DNA of 39,806 nucleotides from Frankia nepalensis (GTDB lineage: Bacteria > Actinomycetota > Actinomycetes > Frankiales > Frankiaceae): the NCBI RefSeq assembly GCF_016786325.1, contig NZ_JADWYU010000102.1:76643-116448 (forward strand), in the 5' to 3' direction. The position numbers were made by a program, and so were the translations under genes. How positions within the stretch are numbered: the first letter of the stretch is position 1; each line of letters opens with the position of its first letter. Of this stretch, positions 24,632 through 32,038 are shown one piece after another. A model generated the notes under the pieces. The model did no database searches, was not told the DNA's origin, and was given only the letters and a program-made list of their open reading frames with translations.

Positions 24632-27172
24632 CTATGTGTCTCGTGAACGTTCGTTACCGGGCGGTCGGGCGCGCTCTTGCCACCAGGCCAGTGCATTCTG
24701 GCTGGTAAGTGTGTCGGGGTGGTCGGGGCCGAGTACCCGCAGCTGATCAGCCAGCAGTCCTTGGACGATCGCAGCGGCGCCGGCTGGATCGCCCGCCCGC
24801 CCCTGCCAGTTGGCCATCTCGTATCGGACGCGCTGGGTCGCGGGGTCGTCGAGACCCAGCACTCGCAAAGACTCGGCGAGCAGTTCCTGGAGAGTGGCAA
24901 TGGCGCCGGCTGGATCGCCCGCCTCCCCCTGCCATCGGGCGAGGTAACGCCAGGTGGCCAGGGTGGTCGGATGGTCGGGGCCTAGTGCTTGCAAAGACTC
25001 GGCGAGCAGTTCTTTGAGAGTGGCAGCGGCGCCGGCTGGATCGCCCGCGTGCCCCCGGCAGTGGGCCATCTGGTGTCGGACGGCCAGGGTGTCGGGGTGG
25101 TCGGGGCCCAGCACTCGAACGAAATCGGGGATCAACTCTTCCAAGGCGGTGGCGGCGCCAGCCGCGTCCCCGGCATGCGCTTGCCACCAGGCCAGTTTGG
25201 CCCGGTGGACCAGGGTGCTGCGGTCGTCGGGGCCCAGCACTCGAACGAAATCGGGGATCGACTCTTCCAAGGCGGTGGCGGCGCTAGCCGCATCCCCCGC
25301 CCTCCCCTGCGAGCTGGCGAGGTTGCCCTGCGCCACCAGGGTGTTGGGATGGTCGGGGCCCAGCACTCGAACGAAATCGGGGATCAACTCCTCCAGGGCG
25401 GCAACAACAGCGTCGGCTGGATCCCCCGCCTCCCCCCGCCAATAGGCAGTCTCGTGTCGGGCGGCCAGGGTGTCGGGGTGGTCGGGGCCGAGCCGGTGGG
25501 AGGCGGCTGTGGCCAGGTGGAGGAAGTGGTTGGCGGCGGCTGTACCAAGACCAGCCTTGCTGAGGCTTCTGCCTGCGCGGAACAGCACGGTGTGCCCGTG
25601 GGGGTGCCATAGCGCGTCGGGAGCGTATGCGTAGAGCGCGTCGGTGTTGGCGCGCAGGGCTTGGGCGAGTGTGGTGTCGCGCTCCACCTCGGGCCAGGCA
25701 GACACGAGGGCGTCGGCCGCAGCGCGCACCAGGGTGTGCTGCCGGTCGGGGGGGAGCGGCTCGCGGGTCGCGCGTTGGATCAGCTGGTGGACGCGGACGG
25801 CCTGGTGCGGGCTGGCCGGGGTGTAGTCGACGAGGCTGAGCATGTGTAGGCAAGCGAGCGCGTCACGGATGTGCTCCGCGTCGACCGGGCGGGGATCGGC
25901 GGCGGTTTGACCGGCGGGCACGCGACGGTCGGTCAGGTAGGCCAGCGCCGGGACGCTGGTGAGCACCGTTTCGGGGATCCCGTTGGGATCCAGGACCGCG
26001 GCAAGTTCGAGCAGCGGGCTCGCGAGGCCGACTGGACGGTACTGGTTCGCTCGCTCGATCGACAGGGACCAGGCGGCGGCCACGGCGACGGGGTGGTCGT
26101 CGGGCAGGCTGTGGGGGGCCAGGTCGGCCAGGGTCCGGGTGCGGTCGGCGAGCCGGGCGCGGTAGGCCGCGCAGTCCAGGTGACGGGAGTCGAGGATGTA
26201 GGCGGCCGCTTGGGCCAGCGCGAGCGGCAGGTACCCCAGATCTTCGGCGAGCCCGGCGATCTCGGCGGGCTCGCTGGGCTGGCTGTGGCCGGCGAGGGCT
26301 GCGGTGAGGTAGGCGGTGGCCTCGTCTGGGGTGAACAGGCCCACGTCGACCCGGCGGCGGCGATCACCGGTCAGGGCGGCGTCCTGGCGGCGGGTCGTGA
26401 CCAGTACCCGCCCGCCCGGCCGGTCTGGGGGCCATAGCCCGGCTAGGTCGTCCGGGTCGGCGAGGTCGTCGAGGACGATCAGCCATCGCCGGTCGGTGCT
26501 GGCCAGCCAGGCCAGCAGCGCGTCCGCGGACGCGGCCGGATCCGACCGGTCGGCACCTGCGACTTCGGCCGCGGCGGTGGCGTAGGCGGTCTGGATCGCG
26601 TCGCGGCTGGCCGCAGTCACCCACATCAGCAGATCCACCGACCCGGCGTCCCAGACCTGGTGGGCGTAGTCGGCGGCGAGCTGGGTCTTGCCGACCCCGC
26701 CCATCCCGGCCAGCACCTGGCACAGCACCGCCGTCCCGCCGTCACCGACCGCGTCCTTCAGCAGATCGACCGCGGCCCGGTGTTGGAAGCGGGCCGCCCG
26801 CCGAGGCACCACTCCCACCCGGCGCGGCGGCGCGGAGTCCTTCCCAACCCTTGTGCGTGTGTCCCCTCGAGGGCGAGCGTCGGTGGTCCTCTCCAGGTCA
26901 CGGTGACGCTCATGGACGGCCGCTAGTTCCCGGATCTCGGCCAGGGCAAAGTCGGCCGCGCCCTCGTTGGCGGCACAGGCCCGCACCCACAGTTCGATCT
27001 TCTCGTCCGGCGGCGGGTCGACGATCTTGGCGTTGCGGATCGCGTTGAGGTGGCTGACGCTGTACCCGCACCGCTCGGCGAGCTGCTTATCGGTCAGGCC
27101 CGCGCTGTCACGCAGCTGGCCCAGGATCCCGCAGATCTCCCGGACCTCAAGACTCGGCTCGCTCGCCGCCAT
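24632..27172 (-). CDS. STAND (NLR-like) protein: XRE HTH, NB-ARC ATPase and TPR repeats
   Basis: An 846-residue protein. Residues 11-70 form an XRE-like HTH (LTDKQLAERCGYSVSHLNAI). The NB-ARC ATPase has Walker A GMGGVGKT (156-163), Walker B LIVLDD (231-236), sensor VLVTTRR (256-262), GYLPLAL (313-319) and a winged-helix VHQLIQ. From about 560 on it carries TPR-like 42-residue units with the kinesin-light-chain/TPR_10 signature LGPDHPDTL. STAND proteins are ATP-driven sensors or scaffolds; relatives act in development and in phage defence. It has no recognisable effector domain other than the HTH. The ATG at 27172 follows a G-rich ribosome site. It is the largest cargo gene of the transposon. 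Confidence 0.92.
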   Translation of the reverse strand: MAASEPSLEVREICGILGQLRDSAGLTDKQLAERCGYSVSHLNAIRNAKIVDPPPDEKIELWVRACAANEGAADFALAEIRELAAVHERHRDLERTTDARPRGDTRTRVGKDSAPPRRVGVVPRRAARFQHRAAVDLLKDAVGDGGTAVLCQVLAGMGGVGKTQLAADYAHQVWDAGSVDLLMWVTAASRDAIQTAYATAAAEVAGADRSDPAASADALLAWLASTDRRWLIVLDDLADPDDLAGLWPPDRPGGRVLVTTRRQDAALTGDRRRRVDVGLFTPDEATAYLTAALAGHSQPSEPAEIAGLAEDLGYLPLALAQAAAYILDSRHLDCAAYRARLADRTRTLADLAPHSLPDDHPVAVAAAWSLSIERANQYRPVGLASPLLELAAVLDPNGIPETVLTSVPALAYLTDRRVPAGQTAADPRPVDAEHIRDALACLHMLSLVDYTPASPHQAVRVHQLIQRATREPLPPDRQHTLVRAAADALVSAWPEVERDTTLAQALRANTDALYAYAPDALWHPHGHTVLFRAGRSLSKAGLGTAAANHFLHLATAASHRLGPDHPDTLAARHETAYWRGEAGDPADAVVAALEELIPDFVRVLGPDHPNTLVAQGNLASSQGRAGDAASAATALEESIPDFVRVLGPDDRSTLVHRAKLAWWQAHAGDAAGAATALEELIPDFVRVLGPDHPDTLAVRHQMAHCRGHAGDPAGAAATLKELLAESLQALGPDHPTTLATWRYLARWQGEAGDPAGAIATLQELLAESLRVLGLDDPATQRVRYEMANWQGRAGDPAGAAAIVQGLLADQLRVLGPDHPDTLTSQNALAWWQERARPPGNERSRDT
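24734..25492 (-). repeat. tandem repeats of about 126 bp encoding TPR units
   Basis: Six complete units (one of 43 codons, five of 42) and a partial seventh, each beginning LGPDHP or a close variant. Some blocks are nearly identical in DNA: the stretch encoding EE(L/S)IPDFVRVLGPD recurs three times. This indicates recent duplication or gene conversion within the array. Confidence 0.78.
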
Positions 27173-27349
27173 GGAACCCCCCGTTCCTGTTCCGGTGCTC
27201 TTCCGGCACCGGAACCACCGGACAGTCTGCCCCAGCAGCCCACCGAGCCGGTCGTTCCGGTCACGTTCCGGCGCAACGAAAAGCCCGTTCCGGGTGCCCC
27301 AGCGTGAGGGCTGTCGCCGATCCGGGCGGCTGGTCTGAAGGAGCACCGG

Positions 27350-27550
27350 ATGTACACCGACCCGATGACGGTCAAGATCCTCGTGGTGGCACTGTGCGTC
27401 ACCGCGTCCGTGTGCGTGGCGCTGGTCGCCGGCTACCTCGAGCGGCGCGCCGGCGCCCACCCGGCGGCCGCGGTCCAGCGCGGCGGGACCGCGTTCGCCG
27501 GCGCCCTCGCCCTGCAGCTTCTTGTCCTCACCACCCTCGGTGCGCTGTGA
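27350..27550 (+). CDS. small two-helix membrane protein, relative of the one at 23,149
   Basis: A 66-residue protein with helices at about 8-28 (ILVVALCVTASVCVALVAGY) and 46-65, and a loop ERRAGAHPAAAVQRGG. AAGGAG lies 7 nt before the ATG at 27350. It shares the LVA..L, GG..F and TTL pattern with the 69-residue peptide near the left end. It is divergent from the STAND gene (178 bp) and followed by the pRiA4b ORF-3 gene. Function unknown. Confidence 0.72.
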   Translation: MYTDPMTVKILVVALCVTASVCVALVAGYLERRAGAHPAAAVQRGGTAFAGALALQLLVLTTLGAL

Positions 27551-27578
27551 CTTCCGCGGGTCGGGATAATGGCGAGCC

Positions 27579-28202
27579 GTGGCCTCGGATGCGCAGGCTC
27601 CAGCGCCGTCGTCCGTGTACCAGCTGCGGGTAGTGCTCGCGGGGATCAGCCCGCTGATCTGGCGGCGCCTGCTCGTCACCGACCAGACGAGCGTCGCCGA
27701 GCATCTGCACCGGTTCACCATCCACGGCGTCGGCTACGGGATCGCTCGGCCCGGGACCGCCGGCTTCGCCCACGATGCCCGCCGGGTGCTGCTGGCGGAC
27801 TTCGGCTTCCGGGTCGGGGAGCGGTTTGTCTACGAGTACGACTTTTTCGACGCCTGGCGCCACGACCTGCGGGTGGAGAAGATCCTGCCCGCTGACCCGG
27901 GCCGGCGATATCCGGTCTGTGTTGACGGCGCCCGCACCGCGCCGCCGGAGGACTGCGGCGGGCCGGCGGCGTTCCTGGCGCTGCGCCAGACCTACTCGAC
28001 CTACGCGGTCGCGACCCGGATGGCCGACCTGCTCGCCCCGCTGCTTACCGCGGACGGCGACGACCTGGTGGGCGAGCACCTCGCAGGGCGCCGCGAGGAA
28101 CTCGCCACCCTGCTGGCCTGGAGCCGGATCGACCACTTCGACCGGGCTGCGGTCAACCACGCCCTGCACACCGACCCTGCCCTGGGAGGCAGCCCGCCAT
28201 GA
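27579..28202 (+). CDS. plasmid pRiA4b ORF-3 family protein
   Basis: A 207-residue protein opening with the family signature YQLRVVLAGISPLIWRRLLV, followed by HRFTIHGVGYG, FRVGERFVYEYDFFDAWRHD and CVDGARTAPPEDCGGPAAFL (IGWxxxHLYxF is degenerate here). Members accompany IS elements, including IS1096, where a relative was named TnpR; biochemical function is unproven. The GTG at 27579 is used. Its stop overlaps the ATG at 28199 (ATGA), which begins the transposase reading frame, so the two are coupled. Confidence 0.88.
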   Translation: MASDAQAPAPSSVYQLRVVLAGISPLIWRRLLVTDQTSVAEHLHRFTIHGVGYGIARPGTAGFAHDARRVLLADFGFRVGERFVYEYDFFDAWRHDLRVEKILPADPGRRYPVCVDGARTAPPEDCGGPAAFLALRQTYSTYAVATRMADLLAPLLTADGDDLVGEHLAGRREELATLLAWSRIDHFDRAAVNHALHTDPALGGSPP

Positions 28203-28234
28203 AGGTCACGGTTCAGGTCGTCGTCGACCGTTAG
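28199..28234 (+). other. upstream transposase start followed by an in-frame amber codon
   Basis: ATG at 28199 encodes MKVTVQVVVDR, then TAG at 28232-28234, and the same frame continues as DGTAPAVYEVGVLERQDL into the transposase. The 11 residues look like the family N-terminus. The amber codon may be a disabling mutation, or it may be read through or bypassed by the GTG start at 28268. Confidence 0.6.
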
Positions 28235-28267
28235 GACGGCACCGCCCCCGCCGTCTACGAGGTTGGC

Positions 28268-29647
28268 GTGCTCGAGCGCCAGGACCTCACGGCGGCGAGT
28301 GCCGGGCTGCGGGTGGCCGAGGCCCATCAGGTCCTCGCCAGCGTCCAGCAGCACCTGCTCACCGCCCAGGTCGCCACCGCGCTCGCCGACCAGGCGCTCT
28401 GCGACAGCTGCGGCCGGCCGTACCGGCACAAGGACAGCCGCACGATTGTGCTGCGCTCCCTGTTTGGCACCCTGCAGCTAACGAGTCCGCGCTGGTGGCG
28501 CTGCCCCTGCACCGGGCAGACGGGCACGTTCAGTCCGCTGGCGACCCTGTTGTCCGAGCGCGCGACGCCGGAGCTGGTGCGCTGGGAGGCGACCTACGCA
28601 GCGCACACCTCCTACGACGCCGCCGCCGAGCTGCTCGGCCAGGCGTTTCCGCTGGGCCGGACCCTGCACGCCGCCGCCGTGCGCCGCCACACCGAACACG
28701 TCGCCGAACGTCTCGACGGTGAGCTCGGCGACGAGCGGTTCAGCTTCGTCGACACCTGCCCCGCGGACTGGGCAGAGCTGCCTCGCCCTGATCTGCCGCT
28801 GGTGGTCGGCATCGACGGGGGCTACGTCCACTCCAGCAAGCAGACCTCCCGCCGCGACGGCTGGTTCGAGGTCATTGCCGGCCGCTCCACCCCGACCGGC
28901 GGCGGCCCGGCCAAGTGCTTCGCGTTCGTCCAGACCCACGACCGCAAACCCAAGCGCCGGGTGTACGAGATGCTGCGCGGCCAGGGGATGGCCGACAACC
29001 AGCAGGTCACGTTCCTCACCGACGGCGGCGAGGACATCCGCGACCTGCCGCTCTACCTCAATCCCCAGGCCGAGCACCTGCTCGACTGGTTCCACATCAC
29101 CATGCGCCTGACCGTGCTCCGCCAGACCGCCAAGAGCCTCCCCAACCCCGCAGGAGACGTCGAGGACGGCCCGGCCTGGACGACCGCCGACCAGGTCGAC
29201 GACGAACTCACCCGGATCAGGTGGCTGCTCTGGCACGGCAACACCTTCCGCGCCCTCCAGCTCGTCGACAGCCTGGCCTTCGACCTCGACTGCTTCGACG
29301 ACCCGGGACCCGAGCGGCAGCAGCTCGCCAAGAGGCTGGCCGAGTTCCGCGGCTACATCGACGCGAACACCGCCCGGATCCCGAACTACGGCGAACGGCG
29401 CCGCTACGGCGAGCGGCGCCGCTGCGGCGAGGCCATCTCCAGCGCGACCGCCGAGTCCGCCGTCAACCAGATCATCAGCAAACGCATGGTCAAGAAACAG
29501 CAGATGCGCTGGACACCCCGCGGCGCCCACCTACTCCTCCAAGTCCGCACCCGCGTCCTCAACGACCAACTCGCCGACGACTTCACCCGCTGGTACCCCA
29601 CCAGCCCTGCCCGAGAAGCCACCGAGCCGATCATGAACGCGGCGTAG
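28268..29647 (+). CDS. ISKra4 family transposase
   Basis: 459 residues from the GTG at 28268. A zinc-finger-like N-terminus (CDSCGRPYRH ... CPCTG) is followed by the catalytic core: VVGIDGGYVHSSK (first Asp), FLTDGGEDIRDLP (second Asp), LDWFHITMRL, and AESAVNQIISKRMVKKQQMR with the Glu, then WTPRGAHLLLQVRTRVLN. This is the ISKra4 pattern, slightly shorter than usual because of the upstream amber codon. The stop TAG (29645-29647) touches the right inverted repeat. An 18-bp duplication lies shortly before the Glu. Confidence 0.9.
   Translation: MLERQDLTAASAGLRVAEAHQVLASVQQHLLTAQVATALADQALCDSCGRPYRHKDSRTIVLRSLFGTLQLTSPRWWRCPCTGQTGTFSPLATLLSERATPELVRWEATYAAHTSYDAAAELLGQAFPLGRTLHAAAVRRHTEHVAERLDGELGDERFSFVDTCPADWAELPRPDLPLVVGIDGGYVHSSKQTSRRDGWFEVIAGRSTPTGGGPAKCFAFVQTHDRKPKRRVYEMLRGQGMADNQQVTFLTDGGEDIRDLPLYLNPQAEHLLDWFHITMRLTVLRQTAKSLPNPAGDVEDGPAWTTADQVDDELTRIRWLLWHGNTFRALQLVDSLAFDLDCFDDPGPERQQLAKRLAEFRGYIDANTARIPNYGERRRYGERRRCGEAISSATAESAVNQIISKRMVKKQQMRWTPRGAHLLLQVRTRVLNDQLADDFTRWYPTSPAREATEPIMNAA
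29387..29422 (+). repeat. 18-bp tandem duplication inside the transposase gene
   Basis: TACGGCGAACGGCGCCGC (29387-29404) is followed at once by the same 18 bases with one A/G change (29405-29422). It encodes YGERRR twice, just before the CGEA ... AESAVNQ segment. The frame is kept. Confidence 0.8.
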
Positions 29648-29672
29648 CCTCCCACGCTTTGTCCCGGTCTCC
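29647..29672 (-). repeat. right terminal inverted repeat of the transposon
   Basis: The reverse complement begins GGAGACCGGGACAAAG, and one base in 26 differs from the left end. TTCTT follows at 29673-29677. Confidence 0.75.
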
Positions 29673-29706
29673 TTCTTAACTGATGAGCAGGCCGAGGGGT
29701 AGAGGA

Positions 29707-29736
29707 GGGTTGGGGCTTCTGGCGGCTCCTGACCAG
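29707..29736. repeat. 30-bp dispersed repeat, copy 2
   Basis: The same 30 bases as 17973-18002 with one C/T difference. It lies outside the transposon's right end and 105 bp beyond the 3' end of the endonuclease gene at 29841. Confidence 0.55.
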
Positions 29737-29840
29737 CGGAAGCGCGCGCGGACCGGCGGGCGGGCAGCTCGGCCGACCTGTCCGGGAAGCAGCCCGGCGG
29801 GACGGGCCTACTTCAGCCAGCACGCCGAGCCAGGTCCGTG

Positions 29841-30473
29841 TCAGAGCAGCCCAGTCGTCGGATTGTCCTTCCAGATGTCATGCTCCGGCTCAGGTTCCGC
29901 ATATCCTCCGAACTCGCTCCAGTACACCTCGTAGTAGTCCAGGATCGTCGCGGGGTTCCGCTGGCGATAACACTCCATGATCGACAGGTCGGACCTTGCC
30001 TCGCTGAGATTGCAGCCTGGACACAGATATCCGCGCACGAGCCCGGTCTCGTGGGAATGGTCAGTGAAGAGACGCCGGGGCTCCCGGCCACAAATCGCGC
30101 AGCGCCCCTGATGGAACTCGCGGAAACGCCGAGCTTCCCAGTACTTCCCCACCTGCTGCTCGGCTAGCCTCTCTGGGTATCCCATCGCGACAAGCCTCGC
30201 GCGGACCTGGTCCCTGCTTGGGATCTCCCATCCCCAGCAGGCAGGAACGCCGGCAGTCAGACACGCTTGCGCCGCTTCCTGGTCAGCGGATGGCACATCC
30301 ACCGGGCGTGCCCACTCGGGCGCCTCGCCAGCCAGCAGTTGCCGCAGTTCCCAGTCCTGCCTGGTGCTGAGAAGCCGGCGGAGCACTTCGCGGCTTACCC
30401 TGGGATTGTCCAGGAGGTAGTCGACTGCCTGGTATTCCAACTCGCGGCGGCGGCGCGCGTCTTCCTCGTTCAT
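29841..30473 (-). CDS. endonuclease VII domain-containing protein (HNH/treble-clef nuclease)
   Basis: A 210-residue protein. The C-terminal half holds the recombination-endonuclease VII zinc/nuclease core: CAICGREPRRLFTDHSHETG followed by LVRGYLCPGCN, with two CxxC pairs and the catalytic DHxH motif. The N-terminal half is charged and helical. T4 endonuclease VII resolves branched DNA; bacterial chromosomal homologues are often phage- or mobile-element-derived. The ATG at 30473 is preferred over a TTG at 30485. It sits between a transposon end and an intergenic gap. Confidence 0.87.
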   Translation of the reverse strand: MNEEDARRRRELEYQAVDYLLDNPRVSREVLRRLLSTRQDWELRQLLAGEAPEWARPVDVPSADQEAAQACLTAGVPACWGWEIPSRDQVRARLVAMGYPERLAEQQVGKYWEARRFREFHQGRCAICGREPRRLFTDHSHETGLVRGYLCPGCNLSEARSDLSIMECYRQRNPATILDYYEVYWSEFGGYAEPEPEHDIWKDNPTTGLL

Positions 30474-30959
30474 ACCGCGTCCCAAGGCGAGAACCTCCAG
30501 TACCGCCGTGTTTCCCGGGAGAGGAGGTAGGCCCAGGCGCGGGCTTCCATTTCTCCCCAGGCTTCAGGAACTTCAAGATGTCCCGTCGCGTCGTTGATGC
30601 CGCTGACCCGACCGGCGGGATGATCGGCGAAATTCTACGCGGACGGCTCGTCGCCCGGGGGTCGCCGGCGCCGCCGCCCTAGCCCGTCGAAGGGCACCGT
30701 CGGGTGGGCGTCCTCCAGCGTCCGTCAGGGGTGAGCCGACTCCCGCTCGGCCGCGACCAGGGCGGCTAGAGCTGCCGGGATGGACGTGGCGTCCACGTCT
30801 GGACGGTAGGAGCCGAATCGCCGGCAGGCCGAGCCGCTTTCTGGTACGGACCACCGGAATACCACGAAACGCGGGGATGCTCGGGTGTCGAAAATCGATC
30901 GATTCTCAACACCCACCAGGTGTCGGCACTCGCTCGAATCGGCCTGCCACACTGCGGGC
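30474..30959. other. intergenic stretch without a confident gene
   Basis: About 490 bp. A minus-strand frame ending at 30725 encodes SGSACRRFGSYRPDVDATSI and AALAALVAAERE, and has codon-like bias. It has no recognised family or good start and may be a remnant. AATCGATCGATT at 30892-30903 is a perfect palindrome near the methyltransferase promoter. Nothing else is supported. Confidence 0.4.
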
Positions 30960-31796
30960 ATGAACGGAAACTCTCCCGATGACGGGCTCGCCGCGAACCG
31001 CGCCCTCTGGGATGCTCGTGCCCAGGCACACGGCACGACCCCCAACGACATGCTCTACGACGTCGATTCGTTCCTGGCGGGCCGGCAGACGCTCTACGGG
31101 ATCGAGTTGGAGCTGGCCGGTGATGTGACCGGCCAGGATGTGCTGCATATGCAGTGCCACTTCGGCATGGACACACTCAACTGGGCTCGTCTGGGTGCCA
31201 GGGTCACCGGTGTCGATTTCTCGTCGACGGCGATCGTCCGGGCACGCGAGCTGGCCGAGCTCGCGGGGCTGACCGCCGATTTCGTCGAGGCGGACACGCA
31301 GAATCTACCGTCCGGCTTGGCGGGCAGGTTCGATCTGGTGATCGCCACCTACGGGGTGCTGTGCTGGATCGGGGACCTTGACGCGTGGATGCGTGGTGCG
31401 GCGATGGCGCTGCGGCCGGGAGGAAGGCTGGTGCTGGTCGACCTGCATCCCGCCTACCAGACCCTGGCCACCTATGAGCCGCTCGTGGCCGACTGGCCCT
31501 ACGGTGGAGGGGAGCCCCAGCGTGAGGTCGTCACGGGCACGTATGCGGACCCGGACCTGCCGATGGCCGCACAGGAGGTGGTCCAGTACCCGCACTCGGT
31601 GGGCGAGATCGTGACAGCGGCCGCCGGATCGGGACTGATCATCGACCGGCTCGGCGAGCACACCGAGGCCCAATTCCCCGGAAGTCGCATCCTGCCCGAA
31701 GGACCCGACGGCACCCGTCGGTTCCCGTTCGGCGACACCTACCTCCCGATCCTCTACTCGCTCCGAGCGAGATCACCCCGAACGGCCACTGCGTAG
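30960..31796 (+). CDS. class I SAM-dependent methyltransferase
   Basis: A 278-residue Rossmann methyltransferase. The motif I region is VLHMQCHFGMDTLNWARLGA (61-80), then VTGVDFSSTAI; later DFVEADTQNLP, FDLVIATYGVLCWI and LRPGGRLVLVDLHP. The QCHxGxDTL variant is typical of a large actinobacterial methyltransferase-11/12/25 subgroup with unknown small-molecule substrates. The ATG at 30960 is used; a longer start would run through the palindrome upstream. The broken peptide deformylase begins 7 bp after its stop. Confidence 0.9.
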   Translation: MNGNSPDDGLAANRALWDARAQAHGTTPNDMLYDVDSFLAGRQTLYGIELELAGDVTGQDVLHMQCHFGMDTLNWARLGARVTGVDFSSTAIVRARELAELAGLTADFVEADTQNLPSGLAGRFDLVIATYGVLCWIGDLDAWMRGAAMALRPGGRLVLVDLHPAYQTLATYEPLVADWPYGGGEPQREVVTGTYADPDLPMAAQEVVQYPHSVGEIVTAAAGSGLIIDRLGEHTEAQFPGSRILPEGPDGTRRFPFGDTYLPILYSLRARSPRTATA

Positions 31797-31802
31797 CCGC
31801 CC

Positions 31803-32020
31803 GCGCGGCACGGTGCCCCGCCCGCGCCCGGCTGGAGGTCGAGCACACGGGCTTGGACGGCGTCCGCACCGTCACCGTGTTCACCGACGCCATGGCCCGC
31901 CTGGTCGGCCACGAGGTCGACCACCTGTACGGGGCTCTCTACACCGCCCGTATGCGCAAGGGCATCCAGCCGATCAGCGTCACCGAGTAGTACAAGGGCA
32001 CCGGCGCCACCTGGACCTAC
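31803..32020 (+). pseudogene. remnant of a peptide deformylase
   Basis: The bases encode RGTVPRP, then in another frame ARLEVEHTGLDGVRTVTVF, TDAMARLVGHEVDHLYG (the HExxH metal motif), LYTARMRKGIQPISVTE, an in-frame TAG and YKGTGATWTYP. The N-terminal half with the GVGLAAPQ and EGCLS motifs is gone. It carries a frameshift, a stop and truncations on both sides, so it is not functional. Confidence 0.66.
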
Positions 32021-32038
32021 CCCCTCCTGACCCGCGGT

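Larger units (their letters stand above)
23053..29672. mobile_element. 6.6-kb ISKra4-type transposon carrying a STAND/NLR-like gene
   Basis: The segment begins with GGAGACCGGGACAAAGTGTG and ends with the reverse complement of GGAGACCGGGACAAAGCGTG. The full 26-bp terminal repeats (23053-23078 and 29647-29672) differ at one position. TTCTT stands directly outside both ends (23048-23052 and 29673-29677), as a target-site duplication would. Inside are a transposase reading up to the right end, a pRiA4b ORF-3 gene, two related small membrane peptides, a CxxC protein, a frameshifted serine resolvase and an XRE-NB-ARC-TPR protein. Only one transposase is present, so this is a unit transposon rather than a composite one (inference). 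Whether 5 bp is the normal duplication length for this family I cannot confirm. Confidence 0.7.

Noticed and set aside
24734-25492. CRISPR-like or satellite repeat array
   Set aside because: The periodicity is 42 codons within an open frame and encodes TPR modules.
23053-29672. Composite transposon made of two insertion sequences
   Set aside because: Only one transposase is present and no inner copies of the terminal repeats were found; a unit transposon is simpler.
30725-31051. Minus-strand 108-codon frame in front of the methyltransferase
   Set aside because: It overlaps the methyltransferase start, has no recognisable domain and no good start signal; mentioned only as a possible remnant.
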